From assembly GCA_016195805.1 (NCBI GenBank), contig JACPYT010000016.1, positions 124,001-188,000 on the forward strand: a stretch of 64,000 nucleotides of DNA, in the 5' to 3' direction. A program made the position numbers and the translations under genes. This DNA comes from Hydrogenophilales bacterium. GTDB taxonomy: Bacteria; Pseudomonadota; Gammaproteobacteria; Burkholderiales; Thiobacillaceae. The notes under the pieces were generated by a model. The model had not been told where the DNA came from and made no database searches. It saw only the letters and a list, made by a program, of their open reading frames with translations. Positions 43,699 to 53,209 of the stretch are shown here, in pieces; positions within the stretch are counted from its first letter, which is position 1; every line of letters begins with the position of its first letter.

Positions 43699-44612
43699 GG
43701 CGGTCCTTTCGATCTGTTGACGGGAAGGCGGCCTACTTCTTCGGCCAATCCATCCTGAGCGGCGATTACGGCGTCGACTTTAGGCCAATTGATGGCCTGG
43801 CTCAAGCCGTTGGCTTCAGCCAGATCGCGCACGGTCTGCGCCGGGTCGATGCCCTTCTTGTAGATGTCTCGATGGACTTCGAGCAGGATGCGGCCGTCCT
43901 CGATCACCGCCAGCAGAACTGGTTGGTAAATGAGGCGTCCGACGGTTCGGACCCGGACCTGGTCGAAAAGTTCCGCAATATCATCGGGATGCAGACGGAT
44001 GCAGCCGTGGCTCTGGAAATGGTACACGCTCGCTGGCGCGATGGTGCCGTGGATGCCGTAGCCCCACAGGCTCAAGCCGAGCCAATGGGTGCCGAGGGGA
44101 TTGTCGGGGCCCGGAGGGACTTCCTCCTGCACGACCTTGCCTTCGCGGCGCATTTCCTCCTGGATCGATTTGGGCACCAGCCAGGGCTTGTTCGCCTGCC
44201 GATTGACGATCCTGAATTCTCCCTGCGGGGTGGGCCAGCTGGGCTTGCCCAGCCCGACCGGATAGGCGGAGACAAGCACGCCCTGGTTGAAGTGGAACAG
44301 CATGGCTTGCGGGAGGTTGATGAGGAGGCCGTCGTCGAGCGACGCCGGCACGATGTGGGGGTTGTGGATGCGCAAGCGCTGGCCGGGATGGAGGACGGCC
44401 TTGTTGAAGCTGAGCGCATTCTGCTGCGCCACAAGCCTGGGCGGCACGCCGAAACGGGCGCCGATGGCGGTCAGGGAATCCCCCTGCCTGACGGTGTATT
44501 CGGTGTCGCCGCCCGTTACCCGATGGGAAAGCGGCGGCAGATCCTGGGCCAGGGCCGGAAGGCTGAGTCCTGCTAGCAGGCAGACAAAAATGCGGCGTGC
44601 GAGAGTGAGCAT
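43695..44612 (-). CDS. LysM-L,D-transpeptidase (YkuD)
   Basis: A 305-residue exported protein: signal peptide ending near LPALAQ, a LysM domain (about 37-83, YTVRQGDSLTAIGARFGV), then the YkuD domain (about 95-230) with HGTIAPASVYHFQSHGCIRL carrying the catalytic Cys. L,D-transpeptidases link meso-diaminopimelate residues or attach lipoprotein to peptidoglycan. Paired with the M15-like gene, the operon likely remodels the wall. Confidence 0.93.
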   Translation of the reverse strand: MLTLARRIFVCLLAGLSLPALAQDLPPLSHRVTGGDTEYTVRQGDSLTAIGARFGVPPRLVAQQNALSFNKAVLHPGQRLRIHNPHIVPASLDDGLLINLPQAMLFHFNQGVLVSAYPVGLGKPSWPTPQGEFRIVNRQANKPWLVPKSIQEEMRREGKVVQEEVPPGPDNPLGTHWLGLSLWGYGIHGTIAPASVYHFQSHGCIRLHPDDIAELFDQVRVRTVGRLIYQPVLLAVIEDGRILLEVHRDIYKKGIDPAQTVRDLAEANGLSQAINWPKVDAVIAAQDGLAEEVGRLPVNRSKGPP

Positions 44613-44774
44613 GGTGCTGTTTCAGGGGGGCGGCGTGGCGCGAGGTCCGCCCTTCATGCGTCAGGCAGCGGATCCCGGGAGATTATGTCACGCCGTCGCG
44701 ACCACGCGCGCCATTGCCCGTTGCACGAACATTCGCCCGCTTCCGGCCGTTGCGTGGGGGGGACTTGGCAGCCC

Positions 44775-45032
44775 TCAAAGGCTCCAGGGTTTGGCCAGGT
44801 TCCAGCCGATGCCGCGGCAGAAGGTGCAGGCCACGTCGCCCCGTTTGCCGGTGCCGCTGCAGCTCGTGCACTGCTTCCAGCAGGCATCGCGCGTGGCGAC
44901 GGCAACGATGCCGCTGCAGCGCGCGCCGCGCCGGTTGCGAACGCAGCGCTGGTTGACGGATTCCTTGCGGTAGGTGATGGCCCCGCAGGCCTTGCAGACG
45001 CCGAGGGGATGCGGCTTGGCTGCGTCGCTCAT
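44775..45032 (-). CDS. Small zinc-ribbon protein with DnaJ-like CxxCxGxG repeats
   Basis: An 85-residue protein from the second start (an ATG at 45062 adds 10 residues). Cys motifs are VCKACG at the N-terminus, CVRNRRGARC in the middle, then CTSCSGTG and CTFCRGIGW, the latter like the DnaJ zinc module. It should bind one or two zinc ions. The role is unknown; infA lies next to it upstream. Confidence 0.6.
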   Translation of the reverse strand: MSDAAKPHPLGVCKACGAITYRKESVNQRCVRNRRGARCSGIVAVATRDACWKQCTSCSGTGKRGDVACTFCRGIGWNLAKPWSL

Positions 45033-45080
45033 GCGAGGGGCGGGCGAACCGGTGTCAGACATGCCAGCGCGTGCCCTGCA

Positions 45081-45347
45081 TCAGTTGTATTTTCTGGGCG
45101 TGGCCGGCCGCGGCGCCTGGACGTGGGTGTCCTTGTGGCGGAAATTGATGCGGCCCTTGGTGAGATCGTAGGGCGACATCTCGATGGTGACCTTGTCGCC
45201 GGCGAGGATGCGGATGCGGTGCTTGCGCATTTTTCCGGAGGCGTAGGCGGTGATTTCGAAGCCATTGTCCAGGGTGACGCGAAAGCGGGTTTGCGGCAGG
45301 ACTTCGTTGACGACGCCTTCCATTTCTACGAGTTCTTCTTTCGACAT
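45081..45347 (-). CDS. infA: Translation initiation factor IF-1
   Basis: An 88-residue S1/OB-fold protein. [20 protein letters not shown] and [20 protein letters not shown] with [20 protein letters not shown] are the IF-1 consensus. The C-terminal extension ([14 protein letters not shown]) makes it longer than the usual 72 residues, as in second copies of infA common in betaproteobacteria. IF-1 binds the ribosomal A site during initiation. Confidence 0.93.
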   Translation of the reverse strand: MSKEELVEMEGVVNEVLPQTRFRVTLDNGFEITAYASGKMRKHRIRILAGDKVTIEMSPYDLTKGRINFRHKDTHVQAPRPATPRKYN

Positions 45348-45348
45348 G

Positions 45349-45621
45349 CTGTGATTCCTCAGGGTGAGCCGATGGGGCGACGAAACCGTGCGCCGGAGTG
45401 GTGTGCGAAAGATCGCAGTCGGGGGCTGCGGCGCCGCGCCGGGGCGCGGTGGGGATGCCTGTGAGGAACGTCGACAAGATGCCCGTCAGGGGCAGGAAGG
45501 GACAAACCAAAAGACCAATTCGTCGGGCGAGTATGGGGGGCAGGCCCGGTCTTGGCAAGGCAGGATGCCAGCCTCCGTGGCTGGACTGGGTTTACGGTCT
45601 TGGGGGCAGGACGGCTGGCTG
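45349..45621. other. Gene-free stretch between infA and the carbonic anhydrase fragment
   Basis: About 270 bases of GC-rich sequence. An open frame runs on from the carbonic anhydrase start, but beyond the terminator its sequence is low in complexity and has no recognisable match. I see no other gene. Confidence 0.45.
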
Positions 45622-45643
45622 AAAAAGCCGCCAGACAGGCGGC
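45622..45643 (-). terminator. Rho-independent terminator on the minus strand
   Basis: Read on the minus strand, GCCGCC-TGTCT-GGCGGC is followed by five T. It lies directly behind the carbonic anhydrase fragment, as if it once ended that gene. Confidence 0.8.
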
Positions 45644-45664
45644 GGATTCGAGATGCACGGTCCG

Positions 45665-45748
45665 GGGCATCGGCAGTTTGCCCTTGTCGCCAAAATTGGA
45701 AACGTAGCGCTGGTTGGCTGCGAGAACTTCTTTCAGGACTGTGCTCAT
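45665..45748 (-). pseudogene. N-terminal stub of a beta-carbonic anhydrase gene
   Basis: From the ATG at 45748 (ribosome site AAGGAGAC) the peptide MSTVLKEVLAANQRYVSNFG then DKGKLPMP is the usual N-terminus of small clade-D beta-carbonic anhydrases. The following metal-binding segment (CMDARLDP in intact enzymes) is missing: the sequence jumps to RTVHLESAACL and a terminator. The gene is an internal-deletion remnant that retains its promoter side and terminator. Confidence 0.65.
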
Positions 45749-46035
45749 GGCTGTCTCCTTGTCTTCTGATGACTGCGATGCGTGCGTGGGCGATCGACTG
45801 GCATCGACCCCCGTGTGATGTCGTCTGCGGGACAGCGGACGCCAGGAAAAATGCAGTATAGGCAAGCAGGAAAGTGGATGTGACCGCCCAGCGTCGGTCG
45901 GATGTACCGCAAAAACCGCATTGATTTTGTGTGATTTTCTGACATTTGTACCAACGGGCCCGGACTTTATTGACGGTATGCATGACGGCATCTCGCGGGT
46001 AAGATGACCCTTACTCCAGTTTCCCCGCCCGAGTC

Positions 46036-49000
46036 ATGGCCCGCATCGCTGTACCGCTCACCGAAAGCCGCATCCGACAGCTGGAGCCGGCCGCCAAGCC
46101 GATCAAGCTGGCCGACGGCGGCGGCATGTATCTGCTGCTGCGGCCGGACGGTTCGCGTTACTGGCGGCTGGATTACCGTTTCGACGGCAAGCGCAAGACG
46201 CTGGCCCTGGGGGTGTATCCGGAAGTGGGACTGGACGAGGCGCGGCGGCGTCGCAGCGCGGCGAAATCCCTGCTCGCGGCAAGACAGGATCCGGCTGCTG
46301 CGAAAAAGGCGGGCAAGCTGGGCAATCGGGGTACCCGCGGTGACGAGCATGCCTACGCGCTGAAACTCATTGGCGAAGGCGTGTGGAGCTGGGATCTGTC
46401 CAGCGGCGTGGTGCGGCACGACGCACAATGGGCACGTCTGATGGGGCTGGACGAGCACCGTTCGGAACATGCCATGCAGGCAGCCGTCGGGCACCTGCAT
46501 GAGGGGGATCGCGAAGCCGTGATGGCGGCCATCCAGAATTGCCTGGACGACAAGGCGGCCTTCGAGTGCGAGCATCGAGTCAGGCATCAGGATGGCAGCA
46601 TCGCCTGGGTGCAGAACCGCGGCGAGGTGGTGGAACGCGATGCCGACAGCAGGGCGCTGCGCATGATGGGCAGCCTGCGCGAGATCACCGAGCAGAAGCG
46701 CGCAGAGCGCGTCATGCAGCGCCGCAATCTGCTGCTGCAGTCGATTGCGGCGGTGAACGAGATGCTGATGGCGGACCTGCCCGATGAGGAACTGATGTCG
46801 CGCATCTGCCGGGAACTGGTGCGCGGTGACTTGTTCAGCATGGCCTGGATCGGCCTGATGGACGAGGATGGCGTGACGGTGCGTCCGGTGGCCGAGGCCG
46901 GATTTGCGCAGGACTATCTCGCCCATGCGAATATCCGCTGCGACGACACGCCGCAAGGGCAGGGCCCCACCGGCACCGCGATTCGCATGGGTACCACCGT
47001 GGTCAACAACGATACCGAGACCAACCGGCGGTTTGCGCCATGGCGCGAACGCGCGCGTGCCCAGGGGTATCGCGCATCGGTGGCCACCCCGTTGCGGGTG
47101 CAGGGCCGCGTGATCGGGACACTCAATGTCTACAGCCAGGAAGCGCACGTATTCGGTCTGGACAAGGTGATGTTGCTGGAAAAGCTGGCCACCGATCTTG
47201 GTGTGGCGATGGGCAATCGTGCGTCGCTGACCGCCCTGCGCGAGAGCGAGGAACGCTTCCGCCTGCTGTTGGATTCATCCCCCGAGGCGATCTTCGGGGT
47301 CGACACCCGTGGCATCTGCACCTTCGTGAACCCCGCCTGCCTCAACATGCTGGGCTACACGCAGGAGGAGATGCTCGGCACCAGCGTGCATCACCTGATC
47401 CACCACACCTACCCGGACGGCCGTCCCTATCCCAAGGAGCAATGCCATATCCGCTGTTCCACCCTGGAAGGCAAGCCCACCCACGTGGACAGCGAGGTGC
47501 ATTGGCGCAAGGACGGCACCAGCTTCCCGGTCGAGTACTGGTCGCGCCCGATGTACCGCAACGGCCAGTTGGTGGGGGCGGTGGTCAACTTCATCGACAT
47601 CAGCGAACGCAAACGGATGGAACGGGCGCTGCGCGAGAGCGAGGAGCGCTACCGGCTGATTTCCAGCGTGTCGACCGATCTGCTGTATTCCTGCGTGCAG
47701 ACGGAGGACGGTTTTCTGGCCGTCGACTGGGCGACCGCCTCGGTGGACCGCGTCTTCGGCTATACGCTGGATGAAATCCTGCAGCAGGGCGGCTGGCGCA
47801 GCTATGTGCACCCGGAGGACCTGCCCGAATTCGACCGCAGCATCGCCCATCTGGCACCGGGACAGCGCAGCGAATGCGAACTGCGCATTCTCGCGAAGGA
47901 TGGCTCCACCCACCATATCCGCGCCTATACGCTGGCGGTGGAAGCGGAGGATGGGCGTGCCGGCAACCGTCTCTACGGCGCCTGTCAGGACATCACCGAA
48001 CACCGGCAGGCGGAGGCGCGCATCGAGTTCCTCGCCCACCACGATGTGCTCACCGGCCTGCCCAACCGCGTGCTGCTGCGCGACCGTTTCGAGCAGGCAT
48101 TGTCCCGGGCACAGCGGTCGCAGAAACATGTGGCGATGCTGTTCATCGACCTCGACAACTTCAAGATGGTGAACGATACCCTCGGCCACGCTGCCGGCGA
48201 CAAGCTGCTGCTGGAAGCCGTCACGCGGTTGACCTACTGCACGCGCGACAGCGACACCATCAGCCGCCAGGGTGGCGACGAATTCATCCTGCTGCTCAAT
48301 GAAATCCCGGACATCGAAACGGTGGAGCGCGTTGCAGCCGATATCCTCAGGCATCTGGCCGAGCCGGTGGAGATCAACGGCCACGCAATGAATGCCTCCT
48401 GCAGTATCGGCGTCGCCATGTACCCGCAGGACGGCAGCGATTTCGACAGCCTGCTGCAGAAGGCCGATACGGCGATGTACAACGCCAAGGACGCGGGCCG
48501 CAATACCTACCGCTTCTTCGACGACCGGATGAACCAGCAGGCCCATGAGCATCTGATGCTGCAGAACCGGCTGCATCAGGCGCTCTACCGGGCTGAACTG
48601 CAGTTGCACTATCAGCCGCAACTGGATGCCGACAGCGGCAAGGTGACCGGCGTGGAGGCGCTGCTGCGCTGGCACAACCCGGAACTCGGCGATGTATCGC
48701 CGGCCCGCTTCATCCCGGTGGCGGAAGATTGCGGCCTGATCGTGCCCATCGGCGCCTGGGTGATCGAACAGTCCTGCCGCCAGGCCCAGGCGTGGCGACA
48801 GGCCGGATTGCCCGACCTCATCATGTCGGTCAACCTGTCGGCCTTGCAGTTCCGTCGTGCCGGACTGATCGAGACCGTGTCGGGTGCGCTGGCGCGCAGC
48901 GGCCTGCCGCCCCACCTGCTGGAACTGGAACTGACTGAGACCATCCTGCTGCAGGATGTGGAAAACACCCTGGACACGGTGCGGCAGCTCAAAGCCCTCG

Positions 49001-49314
49001 GCATCCGGCTCTCCATCGACGACTTCGGCACCGGCTATTCCTCGCTCAGCTATCTCAAGCGTTTTGCCGTCGACCGGCTCAAGATCGACCAGTCTTTTGT
49101 GCGCGACATCAACGCCGATCCGGATGATGCAGCCATCGTCACCGCCATCATCCAGCTGGCGCGCAGCCTGCGACTGGGCATCATCGCCGAAGGCGTGGAA
49201 ACGCCCGAACAGCTGGCGTTCCTGCGCGAGGCAGGGTGCAGCGAGGTGCAGGGCTACCTGTTCAGCCGGGCGCTGGCCCCGGCAGCGCTGGACGCGTTCC
49301 TGCGCGCGCACTAG
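46036..49314 (+). CDS. Integrase-type arm-DNA-binding domain fused to PAS-GAF-PAS-PAS-GGDEF-EAL
   Basis: A 1092-residue soluble protein. Residues about 1-90 match the N-terminal arm-binding domain (DUF4102) of tyrosine integrases: LTESRIRQLEPAAKPIKLAD, then GGMYLLLRPDGSRYWRLDY and KRKTLALGVYPEVGLDEARR. No catalytic integrase domain follows. Instead there is a PAS domain (about 105-225), a GAF domain (235-395), two further PAS domains (400-655), GGDEF with intact RQGGDEF near 744, and EAL with intact EALLRW near 873. It may link DNA binding to c-di-GMP turnover. A start at a later codon would remove the first domain, but the frame is continuous and codon usage uniform. The fusion is unusual. 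Confidence 0.9.
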   Translation: MARIAVPLTESRIRQLEPAAKPIKLADGGGMYLLLRPDGSRYWRLDYRFDGKRKTLALGVYPEVGLDEARRRRSAAKSLLAARQDPAAAKKAGKLGNRGTRGDEHAYALKLIGEGVWSWDLSSGVVRHDAQWARLMGLDEHRSEHAMQAAVGHLHEGDREAVMAAIQNCLDDKAAFECEHRVRHQDGSIAWVQNRGEVVERDADSRALRMMGSLREITEQKRAERVMQRRNLLLQSIAAVNEMLMADLPDEELMSRICRELVRGDLFSMAWIGLMDEDGVTVRPVAEAGFAQDYLAHANIRCDDTPQGQGPTGTAIRMGTTVVNNDTETNRRFAPWRERARAQGYRASVATPLRVQGRVIGTLNVYSQEAHVFGLDKVMLLEKLATDLGVAMGNRASLTALRESEERFRLLLDSSPEAIFGVDTRGICTFVNPACLNMLGYTQEEMLGTSVHHLIHHTYPDGRPYPKEQCHIRCSTLEGKPTHVDSEVHWRKDGTSFPVEYWSRPMYRNGQLVGAVVNFIDISERKRMERALRESEERYRLISSVSTDLLYSCVQTEDGFLAVDWATASVDRVFGYTLDEILQQGGWRSYVHPEDLPEFDRSIAHLAPGQRSECELRILAKDGSTHHIRAYTLAVEAEDGRAGNRLYGACQDITEHRQAEARIEFLAHHDVLTGLPNRVLLRDRFEQALSRAQRSQKHVAMLFIDLDNFKMVNDTLGHAAGDKLLLEAVTRLTYCTRDSDTISRQGGDEFILLLNEIPDIETVERVAADILRHLAEPVEINGHAMNASCSIGVAMYPQDGSDFDSLLQKADTAMYNAKDAGRNTYRFFDDRMNQQAHEHLMLQNRLHQALYRAELQLHYQPQLDADSGKVTGVEALLRWHNPELGDVSPARFIPVAEDCGLIVPIGAWVIEQSCRQAQAWRQAGLPDLIMSVNLSALQFRRAGLIETVSGALARSGLPPHLLELELTETILLQDVENTLDTVRQLKALGIRLSIDDFGTGYSSLSYLKRFAVDRLKIDQSFVRDINADPDDAAIVTAIIQLARSLRLGIIAEGVETPEQLAFLREAGCSEVQGYLFSRALAPAALDAFLRAH

Positions 49315-49382
49315 GGCTTGTTCGCGTTATGCCCGGACGGGTTCTATGCTGGAAAGATGTCGAATGCCCGCGAGCCCCTGTC

Positions 49383-49652
49383 ATGAGCCACAAACACGAG
49401 AATCTGTTGCGGTCGATTTTTGGAGGGCCGGTCGGTGGCAACGTCCACTGGCGCGAAGTGGAGGCCATGCTGACCCATCTCGGCGCCAGAGTGGAACCGC
49501 ACCATGGTGCGAGCTTTCGCGTGGTGCTGAACGGCGTGGAGGGCTTCATCCACCGCCCGCACAACAGCACTACCTGCACCAAACAGGAGCTGCGGCACGT
49601 GCGCGAATATCTGGTGTCGGCCGGCGTGAATCCGTCGCAGGAGCAGGCATGA
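49383..49652 (+). CDS. HicA-family toxin-like protein
   Basis: An 89-residue protein starting at the ATG of MSHKHENLL. The dsRBD-like HicA pattern is visible: an N-terminal helix (WREVEAMLTHLGARVEPH), then HHGASFRVVLNGVEGFIHRP, with the conserved His in the catalytic strand, then a C-terminal helix. HicA toxins cut mRNA and pair with HicB. No HicB gene follows; the next gene encodes a secreted protein. It may be an orphan whose function has shifted. Confidence 0.75.
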   Translation: MSHKHENLLRSIFGGPVGGNVHWREVEAMLTHLGARVEPHHGASFRVVLNGVEGFIHRPHNSTTCTKQELRHVREYLVSAGVNPSQEQA

Positions 49653-49972
49653 GCGCCGTCATGCGTAGCCGGCTGGTGTCCGCTTTGCTGGCCGTGGCCC
49701 TCGGTGCAATGCCGGCATGCGCGAACGCCCAGCAGAATGAGCCCGTCAGTGGCGACCGGGCCACCGACATGGTGGTCGACGCGGTCGTCATGCGTCCGCT
49801 CGGACTGGTGGCCACGGTGGCGGGTACAGTGCTCACGGTGGTGGCGCTGCCGTTCACGATTCCCAGCGGCAGCGTCGAAACCTCGGCCCGGGAGCTGATC
49901 CTCAGGCCCGCGGACTATACCTTCAAGCGCCCGCTCGGCGATTTCAGCGAGAGCGGCGAGGACCGGCACTGA
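49649..49972 (+). CDS. Exported hypothetical protein, 107 aa
   Basis: The ATG overlaps the HicA-like stop as ATGA. A signal peptide (SALLAVALGAMPACANAQ) is followed by a hydrophobic stretch (GLVATVAGTVLTVVALPFTI) and a conserved ending RELILRPADYTFKRPLGDFS. Similar short proteins are common in betaproteobacteria with unknown role. The pairing with HicA is unexplained. Confidence 0.7.
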   Translation: MSAVMRSRLVSALLAVALGAMPACANAQQNEPVSGDRATDMVVDAVVMRPLGLVATVAGTVLTVVALPFTIPSGSVETSARELILRPADYTFKRPLGDFSESGEDRH

Positions 49973-50127
49973 CGCCGGGAAACCCTTGCCGACACCGTGG
50001 GGTTTTCCGGGGGCGGGCCACCGAATCCGGCAGGTTTATCCCTATCAATCAACTAAATATTTGTAGGGAGGCTATTTGTTCCTATAGTTTTTTTATGGGT
50101 ATCCATTGATAAGAACGGAGGACCGAC

Positions 50128-53100
50128 ATGCAAGTCACACGACGGCAGTTCTTCAAGCTGTGCGCGGCGGGGGTCGGCAGTTCCAGTCTCGTTGCACTGG
50201 GGTTCGCTCCTGGTGAGGCGTTGGCGGAAGTGCGTGAATTCAAGCTCGCGCGCACCACCGAAACCCGCAACACCTGTCCCTATTGCTCGGTCGGCTGCGG
50301 CATCCTGATCTACAGCCTGGGCGACCAGGCGAAAAATTCCCACACCGAAATCATGCATATCGAGGGCGATCCGGACCATCCGGTAAACCGCGGTACGCTC
50401 TGCCCGAAAGGCGCCGGCCTGCTTGATTTTGTGCACAGCCCGGATCGGCTCAAGCGGCCCGAATATCGCGCGCCCGGCAGCAAGGAATGGCAAGCCATTT
50501 CCTGGGACGACGCCTTCACCCGCATCGCCAAGCTGATGAAGGACGACCGCGACAGGAACTTCATCGCAAAGAACGATAAGGGCGAAACGGTGAACCGCTG
50601 GATCTCCACCGGCATGCTCGCCGCCTCCGCTTCCAGCAACGAAACCGGCTACCTGACGCAGAAGATCGCGCGCAGCCTGGGGATGCTCGCATTCGACAAT
50701 CAGGCACGTGTCTGACACGGCCCGACGGTGGCAAGTCTTGCCCCGACGTTTGGCCGCGGTGCGATGACCAACCATTGGGTTGACATCAAGAACACCGACC
50801 TGGTCCTGATCATGGGCGGCAACGCCGCCGAAGCCCACCCCTGCGGCTTCAAGTGGGTGACCGAAGCGAAGGCGCATCGCAAGGCAAAGCTGATCGTGGT
50901 CGATCCGCGCTTCACGCGCTCGGCCGCGGTATCGGATTTCTATGCGCCGATCCGCGCCGGCACGGACATCGCCTTCCTGGGCGGCGTCATCAACTACCTG
51001 CTCACGCACGACAAGATCCACCATGAGTACGTGAAGACCTACACGGACTTCAGCTTCCTGGTGAAGGACGAGTTCGCGTTCAACGATGGCATCTACTCCG
51101 GCTACAACCCGGAGAAACGCAGCTATGACAAGTCCAGCTGGGGCTACCAGATCGGCGCGGACGGCTACGTCGTCACCGACCCGACGCTGCAGAACCCGCG
51201 CTGCGTGTACCAGATGATGAAGGCGCATTACAGCCGCTACACGCCGGAGGTCGTGGCCAGCATCTGTGGCACGCCCAAGGATGCCTTCCTCAAGGTGTGC
51301 GAGATGCTCGCCGAGACCTCGGCACCCAACAAGACCATGACCATCATGTACGCGCTGGGCTGGACGCAGCATTCCTATGGCTCGCAGATGATCCGCACCG
51401 GCGCCATGGTGCAGCTGCTGCTGGGCAACATCGGCGCGGCAGGCGGCGGCATGAACGCGCTGCGCGGCCACTCCAATATCCAGGGCCTGACCGATTTGGG
51501 CCTGTTGTCCAACCTGCTGCCGGGCTACATGAGTCTGCCCAGCGACGCCGAGCAGGACTACAAGGCCTATATCGAGAAGCGCGCCTTCAAGCCGCTGCGC
51601 CCGGGCCAGCTTTCCTACTGGCAGAACTACAACAAGTTCTTCGTCAGCAACATGAAGGCCTGGTGGGGCGATGCCGCGACCGCGGAAAACAACTGGTGTT
51701 TCGACTGGCTGCCCAAGCTCGACAAGGGCTACGACCTGCTGCAGGTGTTCGAGAACATGAATCAGGGAAAGGTCAACGGCTACCTCTGCCAGGGCTTCAA
51801 TCCGTTGGCCTCGGCGCCATGCAAGGTGAAGGTGTCCGGCTCGCTGGCGAAGCTCAAATACCTGGTCATCATCGACCCGCTGGCCACCGAGACGTCGGAG
51901 TTCTGGCAGAACCACGGCGAGTACAACGACGTCGATCCGGCCAAGATCCAGACCGAGGTGTTTCGTCTGCCGTCCACCTGCTTCGCCGAGGAAGACGGTT
52001 CGCTGGTCAGTTCCAGCCGTGTGCTGCAATGGCACTGGAAGGCCGCCGAGCCACCGGGTGACGCCAAAGGCGACCAGGAAATCATGGCCGGCATCTTCCT
52101 CAGGCTGCGCGAGCTGTACAAGAAGGATGGCGGCGCCTTCCCCGACCCCATCCTCAACCTCACCTGGAAGCATCGCCAGCCCCATGCCCCGTCGCCGGAG
52201 GAGCTGGCGAAGGAGTTCTCCGGCCGTGCGCTGAAGGACGTCACCGACCCGAAGGACCCGACCAAAGTGCTGGCGAAGGCAGGCGAGCAGCTGAACGGCT
52301 TTGCCGAGTTGCGCGACGACGGCAGCACGAGCTGCGGCTGCTGGATTTTCTCCGGCGCCTGGACGGAGAAGGGCAACCTGATGGCGCGGCGCGACAACAG
52401 CGACCCGTTCGGCATCGGCCAGACGCTGAACTGGGCCTTCGCCTGGCCGGCCAACCGGCGCGTGCTTTACAACCGCGCGTCCTGCGACCCGGGCGGCAAA
52501 CCTTACGATCCCACGCGCAAGCTGATCGCCTGGGACGCTGCGACCGGCAAGTGGGGCGGCTCCGACATTCCGGACTTCAAGCCGGATTCACCGCCGGAAG
52601 ACGGCATGAATCCCTTCATCATGAACCCGGAAGGCGTGGCGCGCTTCTTCGCGGTGGACAAGATGGCGGAGGGGCCTTTCCCCGAGCATTACGAGCCGAT
52701 GGAGTCGCCGTTGGCGGTCAACCCGCTGCATCCGAAGAACGCTCTGGCGCGGGCCAACCCCGCCGCGCGGGTGTTCAAGGAGGACTGGGCGACCTTCGGC
52801 AAGGCGGACCAATTCCCCTATGTGGGCACCACCTATCGCCTCACCGAACATTTCCACTTCTGGACCAAGCATGTGCGGCTCAACGCCATCCTGCAGCCGG
52901 AGCAGTTCGTGGAAATCGGCGAGGACCTGGCGAAGGAGAAGGGCATCAAGGCCGGCGACCACGTGCGGGTGAAATCCAACCGCGGCTTCATCGTTGCGGT
53001 GGCGGTGGTCACCAAGCGCCTGCGCACGCTCGATGTCGAGGGCAGGAAGGTGCACACGGTGGGCGTGCCGATCCACTGGGGTTTCATGGGCGTGGCGAAG

Positions 53101-53199
53101 AATGGCTACATCACCAATACCCTGACGCCTTTCGTCGGTGATGCGAATACGCAGACGCCGGAATTCAAGGCGTTCCTCGTGAACATCGAGAAAGTCTAG
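50128..53199 (+). CDS. fdoG: Selenocysteine formate dehydrogenase, major (alpha) subunit
   Basis: One continuous gene of 1023 residues in which codon 196 (50713-50715) is TGA and is read as selenocysteine. Sec196 is the same position as in E. coli FdnG. Domains: Tat signal (TRRQFFK, 4-10), a [4Fe-4S] motif CPYCSVGCG, the molybdopterin-binding core with the Sec in ARV-U-HGPTV, and a C-terminal MGD-binding domain. The enzyme oxidises formate to CO2 at the outer face of the membrane. A SECIS hairpin starts 10 bases after the TGA. A ribosome site (GGAGG) lies before the ATG. The electron-transfer subunits follow directly. Confidence 0.96.
50713..50745 (+). promoter_or_regulatory. Selenocysteine UGA codon with bacterial SECIS hairpin
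   Basis: After the TGA the RNA can fold as CGG, a bulged U, GGCAA, loop GUC, UUGCC, CCG (50726-50745). The bulged U is position 17 counting the U of UGA as 1, as in the E. coli fdhF SECIS, where this U and the loop contact SelB. This decides that the two frames on either side are one gene. Confidence 0.9.
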
Positions 53200-53209
53200 G
53201 GAGGCGACC

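Noticed and set aside
46036-46320. Phage or island integrase gene
   Set aside because: Only the arm-binding domain is present and it continues in frame into signalling domains; there is no catalytic integrase domain.
47275-49311. 678-codon minus-strand open frame opposite the GGDEF-EAL gene
   Set aside because: It mirrors the codon pattern of the real gene and shows no domain.
50053-52185. 710-codon minus-strand open frame opposite fdoG
   Set aside because: It is antisense to a gene with clear motifs and has no recognisable domain; such long antisense frames are normal in GC-rich DNA.
50728-53199. Separate formate dehydrogenase gene starting after the TGA
   Set aside because: The TGA is a selenocysteine codon with a SECIS hairpin; both parts are one gene.
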